Below are positions 43,321 through 54,333 of a DNA stretch of 64,000 nt, piece after piece (the stretch's first letter is position 1; each line of letters begins with the position of its first letter). The notes beneath the pieces were generated by a model. That model saw only the letters and a list, made by a program, of their open reading frames with translations. It was not told the origin of the DNA and searched no databases. The position numbers and the translations under genes were made by a program. Where the stretch lies: positions 4,120,816-4,184,815 of the forward strand of contig OZ024783.1 of assembly GCA_964017065.1 (NCBI GenBank), written 5' to 3'. This stretch comes from Haliclona indistincta. Taxonomy: Eukaryota > Porifera > Demospongiae > Haplosclerida > Chalinidae.

Positions 43321-44121
43321 TATCGAAATCAAAAGGATGCAGGGTTGTGAAATCTACCACTGGTCCACAATGTAAACTAACAAGGAACAAGCATGAATAG
43401 TAACACGATTGACTTGCTAAAAGACCATAGATCCCTACATCAGTGGCTGTACATAAGCTGTCACAAGCTGAAATGCACGTCAGGTGTCAGTCAACAGCAA
43501 TTAACCGATTATGCGCGAAATTATTAGCGCCCACGCACTACCGTATAGCGGTATTAATTTAAAGCACGCAGTAAAATTTCAAAAAATGCAATTCAAAAGG
43601 TCATACCTCGTGAACGCTTCATCTGCTGTACGAAGAAGTATTTGTGAACTAGAAGAACGATGACTGTGTTATCTGTTGGTCATACGATCGAGAGCGTTGA
43701 GTCAGTTGTAGTAGAACTATCACCGTGGGCGTCACGCAAACAAGTAAGTATTTACGGGCGTGTAGCTGACCTTTGTTTGTCAAGCTTAAAACTATCGTTA
43801 CCAAGGAGATCATAGCTTTACTAAGTGTTAGGTAGGCTATAGTACAGCTAAGAAGCTTGTGTTTACTCTACAACAATGGTTTTAGCCTACAGTCTGCTCT
43901 ACAACTCGTCCCGTGTGCTAGCCCGTGTGGACGTCTACCAGAACACAATTATTTATGGTGAACACGCACATCTCACTCGTTCCGTTGGATTGCTATGACC
44001 TGTTCCACTACACTACCAACCAAGCAGTGAAGATTGAACATTATTTACGAAGGTAATACTTTGACTATTGCTGTGATAATACTTGACTAATACTGTAGGG
44101 TATGACTGTGTGTATGCAATG

Positions 44122-46757
44122 CTAGATGTGATGCTGAGTGTGCCACTTCAAGAAGCAGTCTGATGCATCCCCAGTATGGCAAAGCCAAACTGAGCACTCT
44201 TGGCAATACCATGTTGAGGTAGCACGGATGTTTCTGGTAGCGTGGAGTGCACAGCGACCTCGTTTCCGTATAGCCTGGTTGCCTTCATCAGGCATTGTCA
44301 TTGGGAAGTGACGGTATGGCAGTGTGTGTATGACCATCCCTCCTCGACCACGTCGTCGACGACTGCCGTACTCTCCGATCAGTTCTTTTGCCAGCTGTAT
44401 GCGAAAACTCTTGTAATCGCCGAAAGGGCAAGCTGGACTAAAGTCTTTCATCAAGATGTATGAATTTGTGATTGTCACATCAAGCAGGAACGTGTATACG
44501 TATTTGTAGAACTTTCTGCTCTTGGTTCTGCAGCTATAGTACCCACGGAGCTGATCCCCTCGATCGACGCCTCCCATGAACTTGTTGTACCTGATGATGC
44601 TCTCGGGACAATTAATTGGTGCTCTAGAGCCATCTTGTAGCCTTCTCAGTACAGTACCACTTTCATCTGGTTGGCAGACAGTGGACATGACCATCACCGT
44701 TTTCCGATCCATCCATGCTGATGCTGACAGCTGACCTTTTTGTACAGTCACGAAGTCACCCCTAAAAGGTTAGCAAGAAACATCTAAGATTGGTAAGGGT
44801 TGCAATAAAAAGAATGTACATGTACTACAAGCTGTTATGATTATTGAAACTTTGTGTGGAAGTTGAGAAATAAAGATCCATACCTGTTCTCAAGCTGTAC
44901 TGTTTTCAGTAACTCTGGAAACCCCTTGCGATCTTTACGAGCTGTTCCGCAACTGTATATGTCCTTCACTAGTAGATCTTGCAGCAGCTTTTCAGCAGTG
45001 AAAAAGTTATCAAAGAACACATGATGATTCTTTTTCTGTAAGTGATCTGTGAGCTCCTTCACGACTCTCTGTCCAAGGTCTTTTTCTCCACTCCCCACTT
45101 TCCCAGTGTATACCTGGAACTTCTGAAAGAAGCCGTTGTGGCTGTCTCCTAGTACCCACACCTGTGTTTTGTAGTTAATGTTATTTTTTGAGGGAAGGAT
45201 GATGATGTGTTGTAAGATATATTATTGTGTGCACAAGTATATCATGTGCAAACCCCAACGATGTATTGGTTGCCTAGTAATGCCATAATTCTTATTAGTG
45301 TGTAAAATCACCTTGATTCCTCTTTTGATAGGTTTCATCGGCATGTACTGCTTGATAGATGACTGCCCGGTGAACTTAATCATCGCCTCATCCACTGCTA
45401 CCTCTTTGTGGGGCTCATAGAGATCAACAAACGACTGTGAAAGATGGTCGATAATTGGGCGCACCTTTCCCAACCGATCGTACCCTGGTGATCCTCGTGA
45501 TGGAAGGCTGGTGTTGTCCACAAAGTGCAAATAACGAGATATTTCTCGGAATCGATCTCTCGAGATTCTGTCTGCAATGGCAGGATAGTGCAGGACAGGA
45601 TCTGTGCTCCAGTAATCGTCTAGAGCTGGGTGTATGGTAATTCCCATCAGGATGCAGAAACCGATGTAAGCTCTAAGCTCTTCTCTGGTGATCTTATCCC
45701 ATTTATCGTACTTCTCTTCTCCCATTGTCTGTTTAGCATACAGGTTTGTCTGGGCTACAATCTGGTCTAAGAATGGCTCAGTGAACATCAAGCTGAATAT
45801 CTCAGATGCAGTCTCGGGGACTGGCACAGTTGGACCAACATAGCTGCTAAAACTTTTGATGGTAAATGATTGAAGTGTGGTGGACCATGAATTAGTAGGG
45901 GGTTGAGCTTGGTGTAGAGGAGATGGGGCTGTTTGCTGTTGAGTTCTGCGGCGATCAGATGGTGGTTGTTGTTGGGTAGTGGGTTGACGGGTTCGGCGGC
46001 GGCGAGGAGTTGCAGTAGTTCGCTGTTGAGTGGAGGGTGGGTGGCGAAGAGTTGCGGTGGTTCGCTGTTGAGCGGAGGTTGGGTGGAGAGGAGTTGCGCT
46101 AGTTTGCTGTTGAGCGGAGGGTGGGTGGAGAGGAGTTGCGCTAGTTTGCTGTTGAGCGGAGGGTGGGTGGAGAGGAGTTGCGCTAGTTTGCTGTTGAGCG
46201 GAGGGTGGGTGGAGAGGAGTTGCGCTAGTTTGCTGTTGAGCGGAGGGTGGGTGGAGAGGAGTTGCGCTAGTTTGCTGTTGAGCGGAGGGTGTGTGGAGAG
46301 GAGTTGCGCTAGTTTGCTGTTGAGCGGAGGGTGGGTGGAGAGGAGTTGCGCTTGTTTGCTGTTGAGCGGAGGGTGGGTGGAGAGGAGTTGCGCTAGTTTG
46401 CTGTTGAGCGGAGGGTGGGCGGAGAGGTGTTGGGATTTGTTGCTGTTGAGCAGAGGGTGGGTGAGTTTGGTTGGGAGGAATTGAGATATGTTGAGCAGGG
46501 AGTGGAACACTTACAAGTAACTGTATAGGTTGAATAAGGCTACTGTCACTTTGCTCTTCTTCCAGGTCATTGAAATAATCAGTTTGCAGAGGAGAAATGG
46601 GGATATCTTCAGCACGGTTCTCATTCCTGTTTTCATCACTGTCGTCACCATCGTCAAACTCGTCGTCACTTCCTGGCATCATCGGCTCATCAAAATCTTC
46701 ACAATCTATCTCATTCAGCACTTCATCAACTGTCATATACCTAGCTCTCTTTGCCAT
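44122..46757 (-). CDS. piggyBac transposase, three exons, apparently intact
   Basis: Exons 45312-46757, 44884-45161 and 44122-44761 join in phase to 787 residues. I chose ATG 46757 (MAKRARYMTVDEV); an upstream in-frame start at 46847 would add an unlikely hydrophobic leader. The order is an acidic N-terminus, a low-complexity Pro/Gln/Ser region of 14-residue repeats (about 110-240), then the DDE domain. Catalytic Asp are expected in EVAVDEAMIKFTG, HVFFDNFFTAEKL and NKFMGGVDRGDQL. A C-terminal Cys/His cluster (WYCQECSVWLCHTGDASDC) would be the DNA-binding zinc finger of PGBD4-like proteins. The enzyme cuts and pastes at TTAA. No stop or frameshift was seen, so it may be active. Two introns are unusual for a compact transposon gene but both have good sites. 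Confidence 0.9.
46015..46430 (-). repeat. 42-bp coding minisatellite in the piggyBac transposase
   Basis: About nine units encode PPSAQQQTSATPLH. Several adjacent units are identical, so length probably varies between copies. The antisense frames (Ser/Gly/Trp and Leu-rich) are shadows. Confidence 0.85.
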
Positions 46758-47103
46758 CACTAGCACTGTATTGTGTGTTAGATACGTAATAATGAGTTGA
46801 ATTGTAATGGTAGCGCTAAACGTGCTTATGTTGTAAAATGCTAACATTGGCTTGTAAACGTAATAAATAGTTTACCTTGCAAGACAGATTGCGCAAATAG
46901 TTTATATAGAAGCCTTAGTGGAGAACTACCAAGGGGCAAGCTGTGAACACTGACACGACTTCTAGTAGCTTGAAAGAGCCGTGCGCGTTGAACTGCGTGT
47001 ATAATACTAGCTGCTGTAGCAACGGTACGGCTGGACACGCCGAGGTGTCTATCGCGCGCGCGCGCACGGCACGCGCAGGTGACTATTGCGTATAATCGGT
47101 TAA

Positions 47104-47189
47104 CTAGCTATAGTCAACCAAAGCAGCCACTGATGTAGGGATCTATGGTCTGTTAGCAAGTCAATCGCGTTACCATTCCAAGCTTGTTC
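47104..47189. other. right arm fragment of foldback F copy 2
   Basis: Foldback sequence between the piggyBac TTAA and the hAT-type insertion. It ends with the target octamer gcttgttc. Confidence 0.7.
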
Positions 47190-47373
47190 TAGGGCGATAT
47201 TGATATTTTTAGTGACGATATGATATTACACCAAGTCATCACGATATGACGATATATTGCCACACTATGATCGCCGTCCTTACCTTTAGTATTTTCTGTA
47301 CATAAGCTTATAGCATAGCTACGAGTATTTTACCAATCAGATTGCTCAGTTGCCGGGGTTATGAAGCACCAAA

Positions 47374-47915
47374 GGTGCAGATGCCTCGGTGGAATGCAAC
47401 CATTTCACACACACAGCAACAAACTGCAGCTGGCTGAAGAGCGCTGCAACAAGCTGCAATACAGCACTGTTTGCAGTGGGTTGCAACTATGCAATCAGAA
47501 GCCTAACAGTGCTAACCACATGGAATTCAGTTGGGCGTGCCTATAATCAACACAGCACGTGAGCGCTGGTTGCTGGAGCTGCCGCTGCTTAGCGATAGCA
47601 CGATTGATTTCTCAGCACTCACTGTACTACCTTGAGTACAGAATCGTCTTACAAGCTGTGAAGAAGACTATAGTAGACAGCTTTATCTCCAGCGAAGTCC
47701 CACAATGCTGAGCGAGTCCAGCAATGCCATTCAAGGTAACGAAGTTTTGAAACCAAAAATCTATCAATTCAATTCCGAGGCAACACCGAGTTGAACATGC
47801 ATTGCAAGTATCAGCGCTTAGTTTTCTGCCGACGCAGAGTTCTGCATGCGGACAGAATGAATGACAAACCAACGAACTACTGTATGTCTCGTGGCTCCAC
47901 CCACCGAGGCATAAT
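47374..47915 (+). mobile_element. two-hairpin element H, copy 2
   Basis: From 'agcaccaaaggtgcagatgc' to 'gtggctccacccaccgaggc' then ataataat. Nearly colinear with copy 3 (54334-54995), which has an extra ~90 bp near its left end. No conserved open frame. Confidence 0.65.
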
Positions 47916-48099
47916 AATTCTCATATGGCTTTCATATGACTTGGCTAAAAGTTGTGTTATTAATGACATTCACGATCCATAATAATATTATTCATGATAA
48001 CAGCTGTGTAAACCAAGTCAGAATACAATACAGAAGGTGAATGATGACTGTAGAGCTGAGGAATAGTGAGTGAGTAACTGAGTATAGTGTAGACAGATA

Positions 48100-48285
48100 C
48101 CGTATAGCCGGTTTTTTTCGCTGGTCAAATATTTCGTTAGCCAAATTTTGGCTGGGTCTAATTTTCGTCACAGAGCCATGTCACAGAACGTTTTAAATAG
48201 GCAAAAAGAATTTTTCGAAATCTAATTTTCGACACGCACCAGCCGTTCGAAAATTAAATACACATGAAAATAACCGGCTATACGG
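48100..48285. mobile_element. 186-bp MITE with TA target duplication
   Basis: CCGTATAGCCGGTT and (inverted) CCGTATAGCCGGTT ends are flanked by TA at 48098-48099 and 48286-48287. Tc1/mariner-type (inference from TA). It abuts the recombinase stop codon. Confidence 0.8.
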
Positions 48286-48288
48286 TAG

Positions 48289-50036
48289 CTAGTCTGAGTC
48301 TGAGTCATAGATAACGCGCCTTCTTCTCTGAGGTTGAGTTGGCGATGGTGTGCTGCCGTAGAAGTTGACAGTGCAAGAAGTGAACCTTGCTCCTTGAGGA
48401 AGTCCATAGCCAATAGAAGACGCACCAGTGCTGACAGAGGAGCTACTAGAAGCCGTAGTGGCTCTCTTCATGATCTCTGAAATGTGTCTGCGCTGTTCAT
48501 CAGAGGTACGTTTGTAGGACCGGACGCCTTCCAAACTTCGATGGCCGGTCCTTTCCATGACGAGTTGCTCGTCTATCCCAGAATGATACAGCCTGCTCGT
48601 GGCTGTTGCTCTTAAAGAGTGGTTCGTTTTAAAGCCAGTAATTCCAGCCTCTTTGCACAGCTTAGCGACAGTGGTAGAAAGCGGGTTGTGGCCAAGTGGG
48701 TTGTTAGAATACCAGCAAGCAGCTGAAGGGTTTCGAGCAGGCTGCAGATAGAACGATGTGGCATCACTTGGGCACAGGCTACGATATTTTTCAAATAACC
48801 TCATAAAACAGCGGTCTTGGTTATCCACATTGGCATGGTGTTCTACGACTTTCTGCTTGACTTTTCGTCCTTTCAAGCCACCTGGATTGTTTTTTGAAAC
48901 ATCTTAATGTATTGTAAAAAGGGTGTTTCTCCTGGTTTTCTGATAACCTCGATCTGACATGGGTTGAGTCGTAGTTGTTGATGTTCCTGGCCGCTTCTAA
49001 GAGCAAAATACAGATCATTATAGAAAATCACTGTGTTTAGCAGCATTTTCGGGTTTTCTTCTCCCAGTAGACCATTTTGCCAAAGAAGATCCTCTTCTTC
49101 TTCTGATATAACTTCAGCTTGTTTTTTTTTCGTACCAAGCCCCTCTCTTTGGAGACGCTTCATTTCGGCATCCAAGGAATCTCGAAATTCTCTGAACTCA
49201 GGATCTTTGAATAGGTCAATATTCGGCTTTCCATTCCACCTAAGGTATCACATAATACCTGAGTGATGTGATGAATGGTATTAGGCGGATATTGAGACCC
49301 ATCTCTCTTTCTTACTTCCAGTATAAACCTGGTAAGCCAATAGTTGAGTTGCTGTGGTGTTAGTAATAGAATGCTGCTTATTTGTTCTCCTGTAGTTGAT
49401 TGTCGGTTGAGGCTCCACTGTTCCCAGAGATTCAAGCAGAATTTAGTGTCCTTGGGTGTTCTTAGGGATACCTTTCTGTCTCTCTTCTTGTACTTGTTGA
49501 TTTGTTTTAGGTACAGTGAACCTAGAGTGTTGCTGCTGATGGTAGGAGCTGGTAGGGGGTGCAGAGTAGATAGATAGTGCTGTAGCGGCAGAGCTGGATA
49601 GTGTCGAAGAGGCAGTGAGGGTGGAGCTGGTTAGTGGTGATGGGAATACTGGAACAGTAGTAAATGAGCTAGTTAGTGGCGAAGAGGCATTCTGGAAATA
49701 GCTGGTGAGTGGTGTTAAGACGGAAGTTGATGGGAGGGTAGCGGATGAAAGGGTGGAGCTCACAAGGGCTGGGCTAGTATTGATGGAAGTCAGAGCGAGC
49801 TGCGCATTCGTGGTGGTGGCGGCAGTAGCGGATAAAAGGGTGGAGCTCACAAGGGCTGGGCTAGTATCGATGGAAGTCAGAGCGAGCTGCGCGTTCGTGG
49901 TGGTGGTGGCGGCAGTAGCTGGTGTAGAAGCTACTGCTGCTGGAAGACTAGCTGTAACTAATGGGTCAAAAACGTCGTCGTCTTCACAGAAACTCAGGAG
50001 CTCTGGACACAAAAAATCACTAAGAGAGCGTTCCAT
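48289..50036 (-). pseudogene. Crypton-like tyrosine recombinase, at least three frameshifts
   Basis: Four collinear pieces in changing frames: 49443-50036 (Ser/Thr/Ala-rich N-terminus ending KTNQQVQEERQKGIPKN), 49160-49440 (WEQWSLNRQ ... RDGSQYPPNTIHHI), 48873-49230 (DPEFREFRDSLDAEMKRLQR ... LYFALRSGQEH) and 48289-48876 (core). Shifts lie near 49460, 49235 and 48895. The last piece has NHSLRATATSR, RTGHRSLEGVRSYKR, so the catalytic Arg, His/Arg and Tyr context is visible. This pattern fits the DUF3504/Crypton branch that also gave KCTD1, ZMYM and QRICH1 proteins. It would have cut and rejoined DNA through a Tyr-DNA intermediate. Now inactive unless the shifts are sequence errors; very short introns are a weaker alternative. 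Confidence 0.75.
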
Positions 50037-50077
50037 CGTAGCTTTTGCGTCGAATGTACAGTTGCTATGCTATAAAT

Positions 50078-50212
50078 AACTTAGATACCTCGTCCGCGGG
50101 TCATACATGATTTATAAATCCTCCGCAGTAAGTAACGACCTCGCTATGCTCGGTCGTCACAACAACCGCGTCGGGTTTATAAATCCCGTATGACCCTTGA
50201 CTCGGTATCTAA
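50078..50212. mobile_element. 130-bp MITE upstream of the recombinase
   Basis: 'tagatacctcg..cgggtcatac' and 'gtatgacccttgactcggtatcta' with internal 'tttataaatcc' pairs form imperfect inverted ends of about 40 bp. It could instead be the recombinase promoter, since it lies just before its start. Confidence 0.5.
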
Positions 50213-50485
50213 CTATTATATGTTTATAATGTCAGAATGATCAAGAATTATAAAACCATCACTTCAATATTCACGATATCACACGACACATTGTGTTCAC
50301 GATATTATTGTGTTAAGTAATCTTCGAATATTGCAAACGATATTGTAACAAATATCACGATACTACGATAATATTAAAATATTGCTCAGCCCTAGCTTGT
50401 TCCTTGTTAGTCTAAATTGTGGACCAGTGGTAGATTTCACAACCCCACATCCTTTTGATTTCGATAGAAATCTTTTCTTTTCACA

Positions 50486-51207
50486 CAATGGAGCATAATC
50501 AAAGATTTAATGGAATATTATATCAATGCATTAATGCTCCACACTTTACTGTCCATGCTCTACAGTTTACACTTAAAACTGCTATAGCATTTAAGTGTTA
50601 ACTCTTTAGTGACTGAATTATTTTGACGAAAATTCGACTTGCTCTAAACTGACAGTTAGTCTTGCATTTTCTACAACATGCAGTACGTTAGCTGTTCCAA
50701 ACTAGCACTGTTTTTTCCTGGTATGTCAAAGTTTACGACCGTGTACTAAACTCTGAGTTGGCCACTCCAACTTTGGAACTGAAGCCGCTTAAGTGTTGCG
50801 ACCTCGTCATTTTTCAGCCAATGTTGGTCTTCGTTCAGCCCTTGTGACTGATACAAAAGCCTGGTGGTGTCCAGGTGAGCAAACAGCATAGTTTAGACCA
50901 TATTCTATGCCCAAGTATGCATTTCCGGGCATCCTGAAGCCTTTAAAATGCCAAAAGTGGCGAGGGGCTCTGCCCCTTCGAACCCCGGGTTAACGGGGGC
51001 ACACCCTCCTTTAAAATTCCCCCCGTGCTGTACGTTTTAGTGGGGAGGGCACGCCGAAAAACAGTGGGTTTTTCAGGTAAAGTCATCTTTTGCAATTAAA
51101 TTTGATTTGACCTTTCTAGAGAACTTTTTGCACTTTTTATGACGTCTAGATTAGGTGGAGTCAATTATAGGCCTTAAAGGGTTAAGGTGGTTAGTTTTAA
51201 CAAGGAG
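50486..51207. other. intergenic DNA
   Basis: A 'ggggctctgccccttcgaac ... gggggcacaccc' G/C-rich stretch at about 50964-51030 looks like the tail of a dispersed repeat. No gene. Confidence 0.4.
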
Positions 51208-51362
51208 CTTAAGAGTATACAACTTCGAATAACATAGTGGTAATAGCACAAAAATATATATATATCTGGCGCTTGGCGCATTGAAAAACTTCGTAGTAGG
51301 CAGTTTTTATACAAGCTGTATGGTCACGTGTGCACGTACGCTATACTAGGGCTGTATAAATC
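51208..51362. repeat. dispersed repeat, copy 1 (partner at 59540)
   Basis: 'tacaacttcgaataacatag', 'taggcagtttttata' and 'gctgta' blocks are shared, same orientation, with 59540-59700. Confidence 0.55.
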
Positions 51363-51629
51363 TCGCAGGGTAATCTTTTTCTGCTTTTTTACAGTTGTAC
51401 GCTCCTTGGAATAATAAGCTCCTGATCGTTTTAACTGAATCCAGTTTGAAACGGTTAGGAAACGAATAAGAATTCAAGGCCTTTTCATACTACAAAGTGC
51501 ATTGAATTCGCTTAAGAGAATTGTTCATCCAAGGTGGATTCAATCAATGCACATTGCGCGCGTTCACAATACAAGTCTTGAGAAATCAATTAGCATTACC
51601 GCTGTCACGTGACTTAATTCTATGACATA

Positions 51630-51924
51630 CTGTATTTCTTCTAAAGATACGGCACCCCTTATTTTTCGGCACGTTGTCGCTGAAATGCGTACTAAACCTC
51701 CAAATTTCGGGAAGTGCTTTGGTTCTTCGTCACAGTAAGCCAACAGCCCGATGGGAAAAGTGCTGTACTTCATGGAAAGAGCTATAGACGCGTTCTCGTT
51801 CAAAACACGTGCTTGTCGCCACACCTCCAATTTTTCGGTGCTTCTTGAACTTCTGCCTCAATTACTCCCAAAATATTGGGCAAGCAATCTGTTATTTTGT
51901 GTCAAATTTTTAGAAGAAATACGG
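51630..51924. mobile_element. 295-bp MITE with TA target duplication
   Basis: Ends CTGTATTTCTTCTAAA and (inverted) CCGTATTTCTTCTAAA are flanked by TA (51628-51629, 51925-51926). Tc1/mariner-like. The short reading frames across it are not genes. Confidence 0.75.
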
Positions 51925-52039
51925 TACACTCTTTTAACAAGCAATCAGTGTACTGGTCACTTCAGTAATCCATCCAGCAGTCATGGCAGCCCTCTGGTGA
52001 CTCCGTATGGCTTTCATGGCACACACAAGCATGTTGCTT

Positions 52040-52108
52040 TGTTATCGATGAATTCACTTCGAATATTATGTGCTTCGGTTGAAAGCACATCGAATGTGAA
52101 TTCATCGA
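52040..52108. repeat. imperfect palindrome
   Basis: 'tatcgatgaattcacttcga' and 'tcgaatgtgaattcatcgat' form a hairpin with a loop of about 25 nt, directly next to the 619-bp element. Confidence 0.6.
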
Positions 52109-52727
52109 TAGCCTCGTCCCCAAGCCCCGCCTCCCAAAGCTGAGGAGAGGGCCTGGTACAGACAGTGATTTATGGAATTTATGGAATATCCGGTGATTTA
52201 TGGAATTCACGGAATTCCATAAATCACCGGATATTTTCCGTTCATGATTGCTACACTTTATGTCACAGATCATGGCTGAAGTTAGTGGAGCAGATTTCGA
52301 GGCTACTATGTTGCATGCACTCCAGTGCATCTGATGTTCATATTTGACACCAAAGCCAGAACAGTTAGCCAGCGTGCGCCATGTATATGAAGGCCGTGAT
52401 GTTTTCGTGTAGCTACCTACTGGGCTACTGGATACGGAAAGTCTATGTGCTATCAAGTTTTACCATTCGTTTTCGACCATAAGTACAGCCGTACTGACAG
52501 CTTAGTAGTATAGTTTGTCTCTTATGGTTGACCAGGTGGATGGCTTCCAGTAAAAAAGAGTGAAAGCTGCAATAATATCGCCTGTAGGCAAATACGTCAT
52601 AAATTACCATCATGGTACTAAAATACGTCATCGCAATTAAAGCTCGATGAATAATAGACGCATGCGCACACAGTCTGTACCAGGCCCTCTCCTCAGCTTT
52701 GGGAGGCGGGGCCTGGGGACGAGGCTA
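52109..52727. mobile_element. 619-bp element with 55-bp inverted ends
   Basis: Left end 52109-52163 (TAGCCTCGTCCCC...GGTACAGAC) and right end 52673-52727 are almost exact inverted copies. A possible 'atgtgaatt' duplication (about 52093, 52727) is offset on the left. No transposase inside. Confidence 0.75.
52186..52234. repeat. perfect 23-bp-arm hairpin with 3-nt loop
   Basis: Left arm 52186-52208 (atatccggtgatttatggaa plus ttc), loop acg, and an exact reverse complement at 52212-52234. Partial copies of 'ttatggaatt' precede it. Confidence 0.85.
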
Positions 52728-52926
52728 TGTGAATTGACTTCAATGTGCAACTAATTCGCTATTTGCCTTATATTATACACTTGTAATCTGATTGGTCCAA
52801 TAGTGGCTTACTAAATCAATTAGATACCTTTAATAATCACTTAGAATACCTAATAACTAGTGACAATAAACATGAAGTCTTTCTTTTAAGGCAGAGCATT
52901 GCTACAAATAACGAAGCAATGAACAT

Positions 52927-53222
52927 CTTCGTCAACTAAGAAATCGAAAATCTCGTTGTGGGCACTTGGCATGCAGCTAGACAGCTTAGTTATCTAGATA
53001 CCAACAGATCTTTTTACAATTATCAATTTTAGTTTTTTGAGTTATGTTCACACATACATTGCTTTTCGAGCGTATTATGCGCGAAAATAACTCGTCAACT
53101 AAAGCCGATATCAAAAAAAGAATCAATCAGTCCCTAGATAACTAAGCTGTCCAGCTGCATGCCAAGTCTAGTCATACTACAGAGTGCCCACAACGAGTTT
53201 TTCAATTTCTTAGTTGACGAAG
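52927..53222. mobile_element. 296-bp foldback MITE, family 2
   Basis: 'cttcgtcaactaagaaatcg ... tctcgttgtgggcac' with 'ggcatgcagctagacagctt' is matched in reverse at 53130-53222. Arms total about 90 bp with a small asymmetric insertion on the right. Confidence 0.7.
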
Positions 53223-54333
53223 AAGTTCGCTGCTTCGTGCACTTCGTAATGCACTATGGTAGCGCGTCTAGCCATCGTTTTGCAAAATACAAAGTGAAGT
53301 CTTTGCTCTGACTGGATATGCAATGCTTTGTTTAGCCAAACCAGCATGCGCGATGCTACGAGTGTTTTGTTTCAGGCAGCCATTCCTGCTTGCTCGTAAG
53401 TGGGCGTGGTTTATCCTGCTACTCGGTACTCAGTCTTCCTAGATGGGTATCCTCCTTGGGTAATGTTGCCGACAGTCATCCCCAGGAAGCTGGTCATTGG
53501 ACTCGGTTTGTGTCACCTGTTGCTATTTGTACTTATGTATGCCTCTGGCCGGTCCAATGAAACTTGAAGAATACATAGTACAGCACGTAGCGCACTTACT
53601 TCCTCTCAAGACAATGTATAATTGTGACATGACGATGAATAGTTATGTTCCTTCCTTAGAGAGGTGTCTTATTCATGACATAGTAACCACTACACACAGC
53701 ACTGTTCTCAGTTGGCGGAGTATACACGTGTCATACACGAGTAGCATTAGCATTAGCTGCTCTAGTCCATGTAGGCATCATCAATATTGTTGAGTGCTGC
53801 TTGAGTGCATCACGGATAAGTATAAAATAGCTCCAATACGAGCATGAAAGCAGCATGGATGATGGAAAACAGAGAGAGATAACTAGCCAGTGGTTGTCAA
53901 GCATGCGCAAAAGGTAACATGCACACTTTTTTTTTTAATGTTTGATGCTAAGACAAGAGCATACAGGCAAAGACGAACTAGCAAAGCTATTATAAAGGCC
54001 AGCCTAATAAATAAACAACAGCAAAACAAAACAAATACACAAGAAAAAACCTACAAAAAAGCAAGAAAATAAAAAAATAAAAACAAGGTTCAAGCAGTTT
54101 TACTGCTAGTACACAATATATACTCCAGTAATCGAGTACATAGCTCTAGACCAACATGTTTACATGTTATAGTACATGGTGTATTCTAGTATACAGAGGT
54201 TTCACTATACTTCTTAAAGCGTAAACCATGTTCAATCTGACGTATTAAACCTTCCAAATAAGGCACAGATCGAGATTTCCGCTTTTGTGGTTGTACATTG
54301 GAATGATAGTTTGCTCAGAATACCACACTACAT
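53223..54333. other. intergenic DNA, no gene recognised
   Basis: A 98-codon plus frame from 53497 lacks any motif or splice support. An A-rich stretch lies at about 53990-54090. Confidence 0.4.

Larger units (their letters stand above)
43505..47099 (-). mobile_element. full-length piggyBac transposon, TTAA flanked
   Basis: TTAA at 43501-43504 and 47100-47103. Ends CCGATTATGCGC and (inverted) CCGATTATACGC match over 12 bp with one difference. The element contains one complete transposase gene on the minus strand. Target choice and ends fit piggyBac (established knowledge). Confidence 0.92.
47190..50394. mobile_element. hAT-type element with 8-bp target duplication, recombinase cargo
   Basis: Begins TAGGGCGATATTG and ends ...GCTCAGCCCTA. 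GCTTGTTC flanks it at 47182-47189 and 50395-50402, while the uninterrupted foldback copy has a single GCTTGTTC. An 8-bp duplication and TAGGGC ends with CGATAT-rich subterminal DNA are hAT hallmarks (established knowledge). No hAT transposase is present. Inside are element H copy 2, a 186-bp MITE, a 130-bp MITE and a tyrosine-recombinase pseudogene. Confidence 0.8.
43308..50485. mobile_element. foldback element F, copy 2, split by piggyBac and a hAT-type element
   Basis: The left arm 43308-43455 is intact. The loop is interrupted by piggyBac (43505-47099). The right arm begins at about 47110 ('agcagccactgatgtaggg'), breaks at 47189 where the hAT-type element enters, and resumes at 50395 ('gcttgttccttgttag') to about 50485. 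Confidence 0.75.

Noticed and set aside
45933..46484. Plus-strand 183-codon Ser/Gly/Trp frame and minus-strand 240-codon Leu/Pro frame
   Set aside because: Both are alternative readings of the 42-bp repeat inside the piggyBac transposase gene.
47053..47068. (CG)n run as a Z-DNA or CpG regulatory element
   Set aside because: Only about 14 bp, lying in the piggyBac 5' region; nothing supports a specific function.
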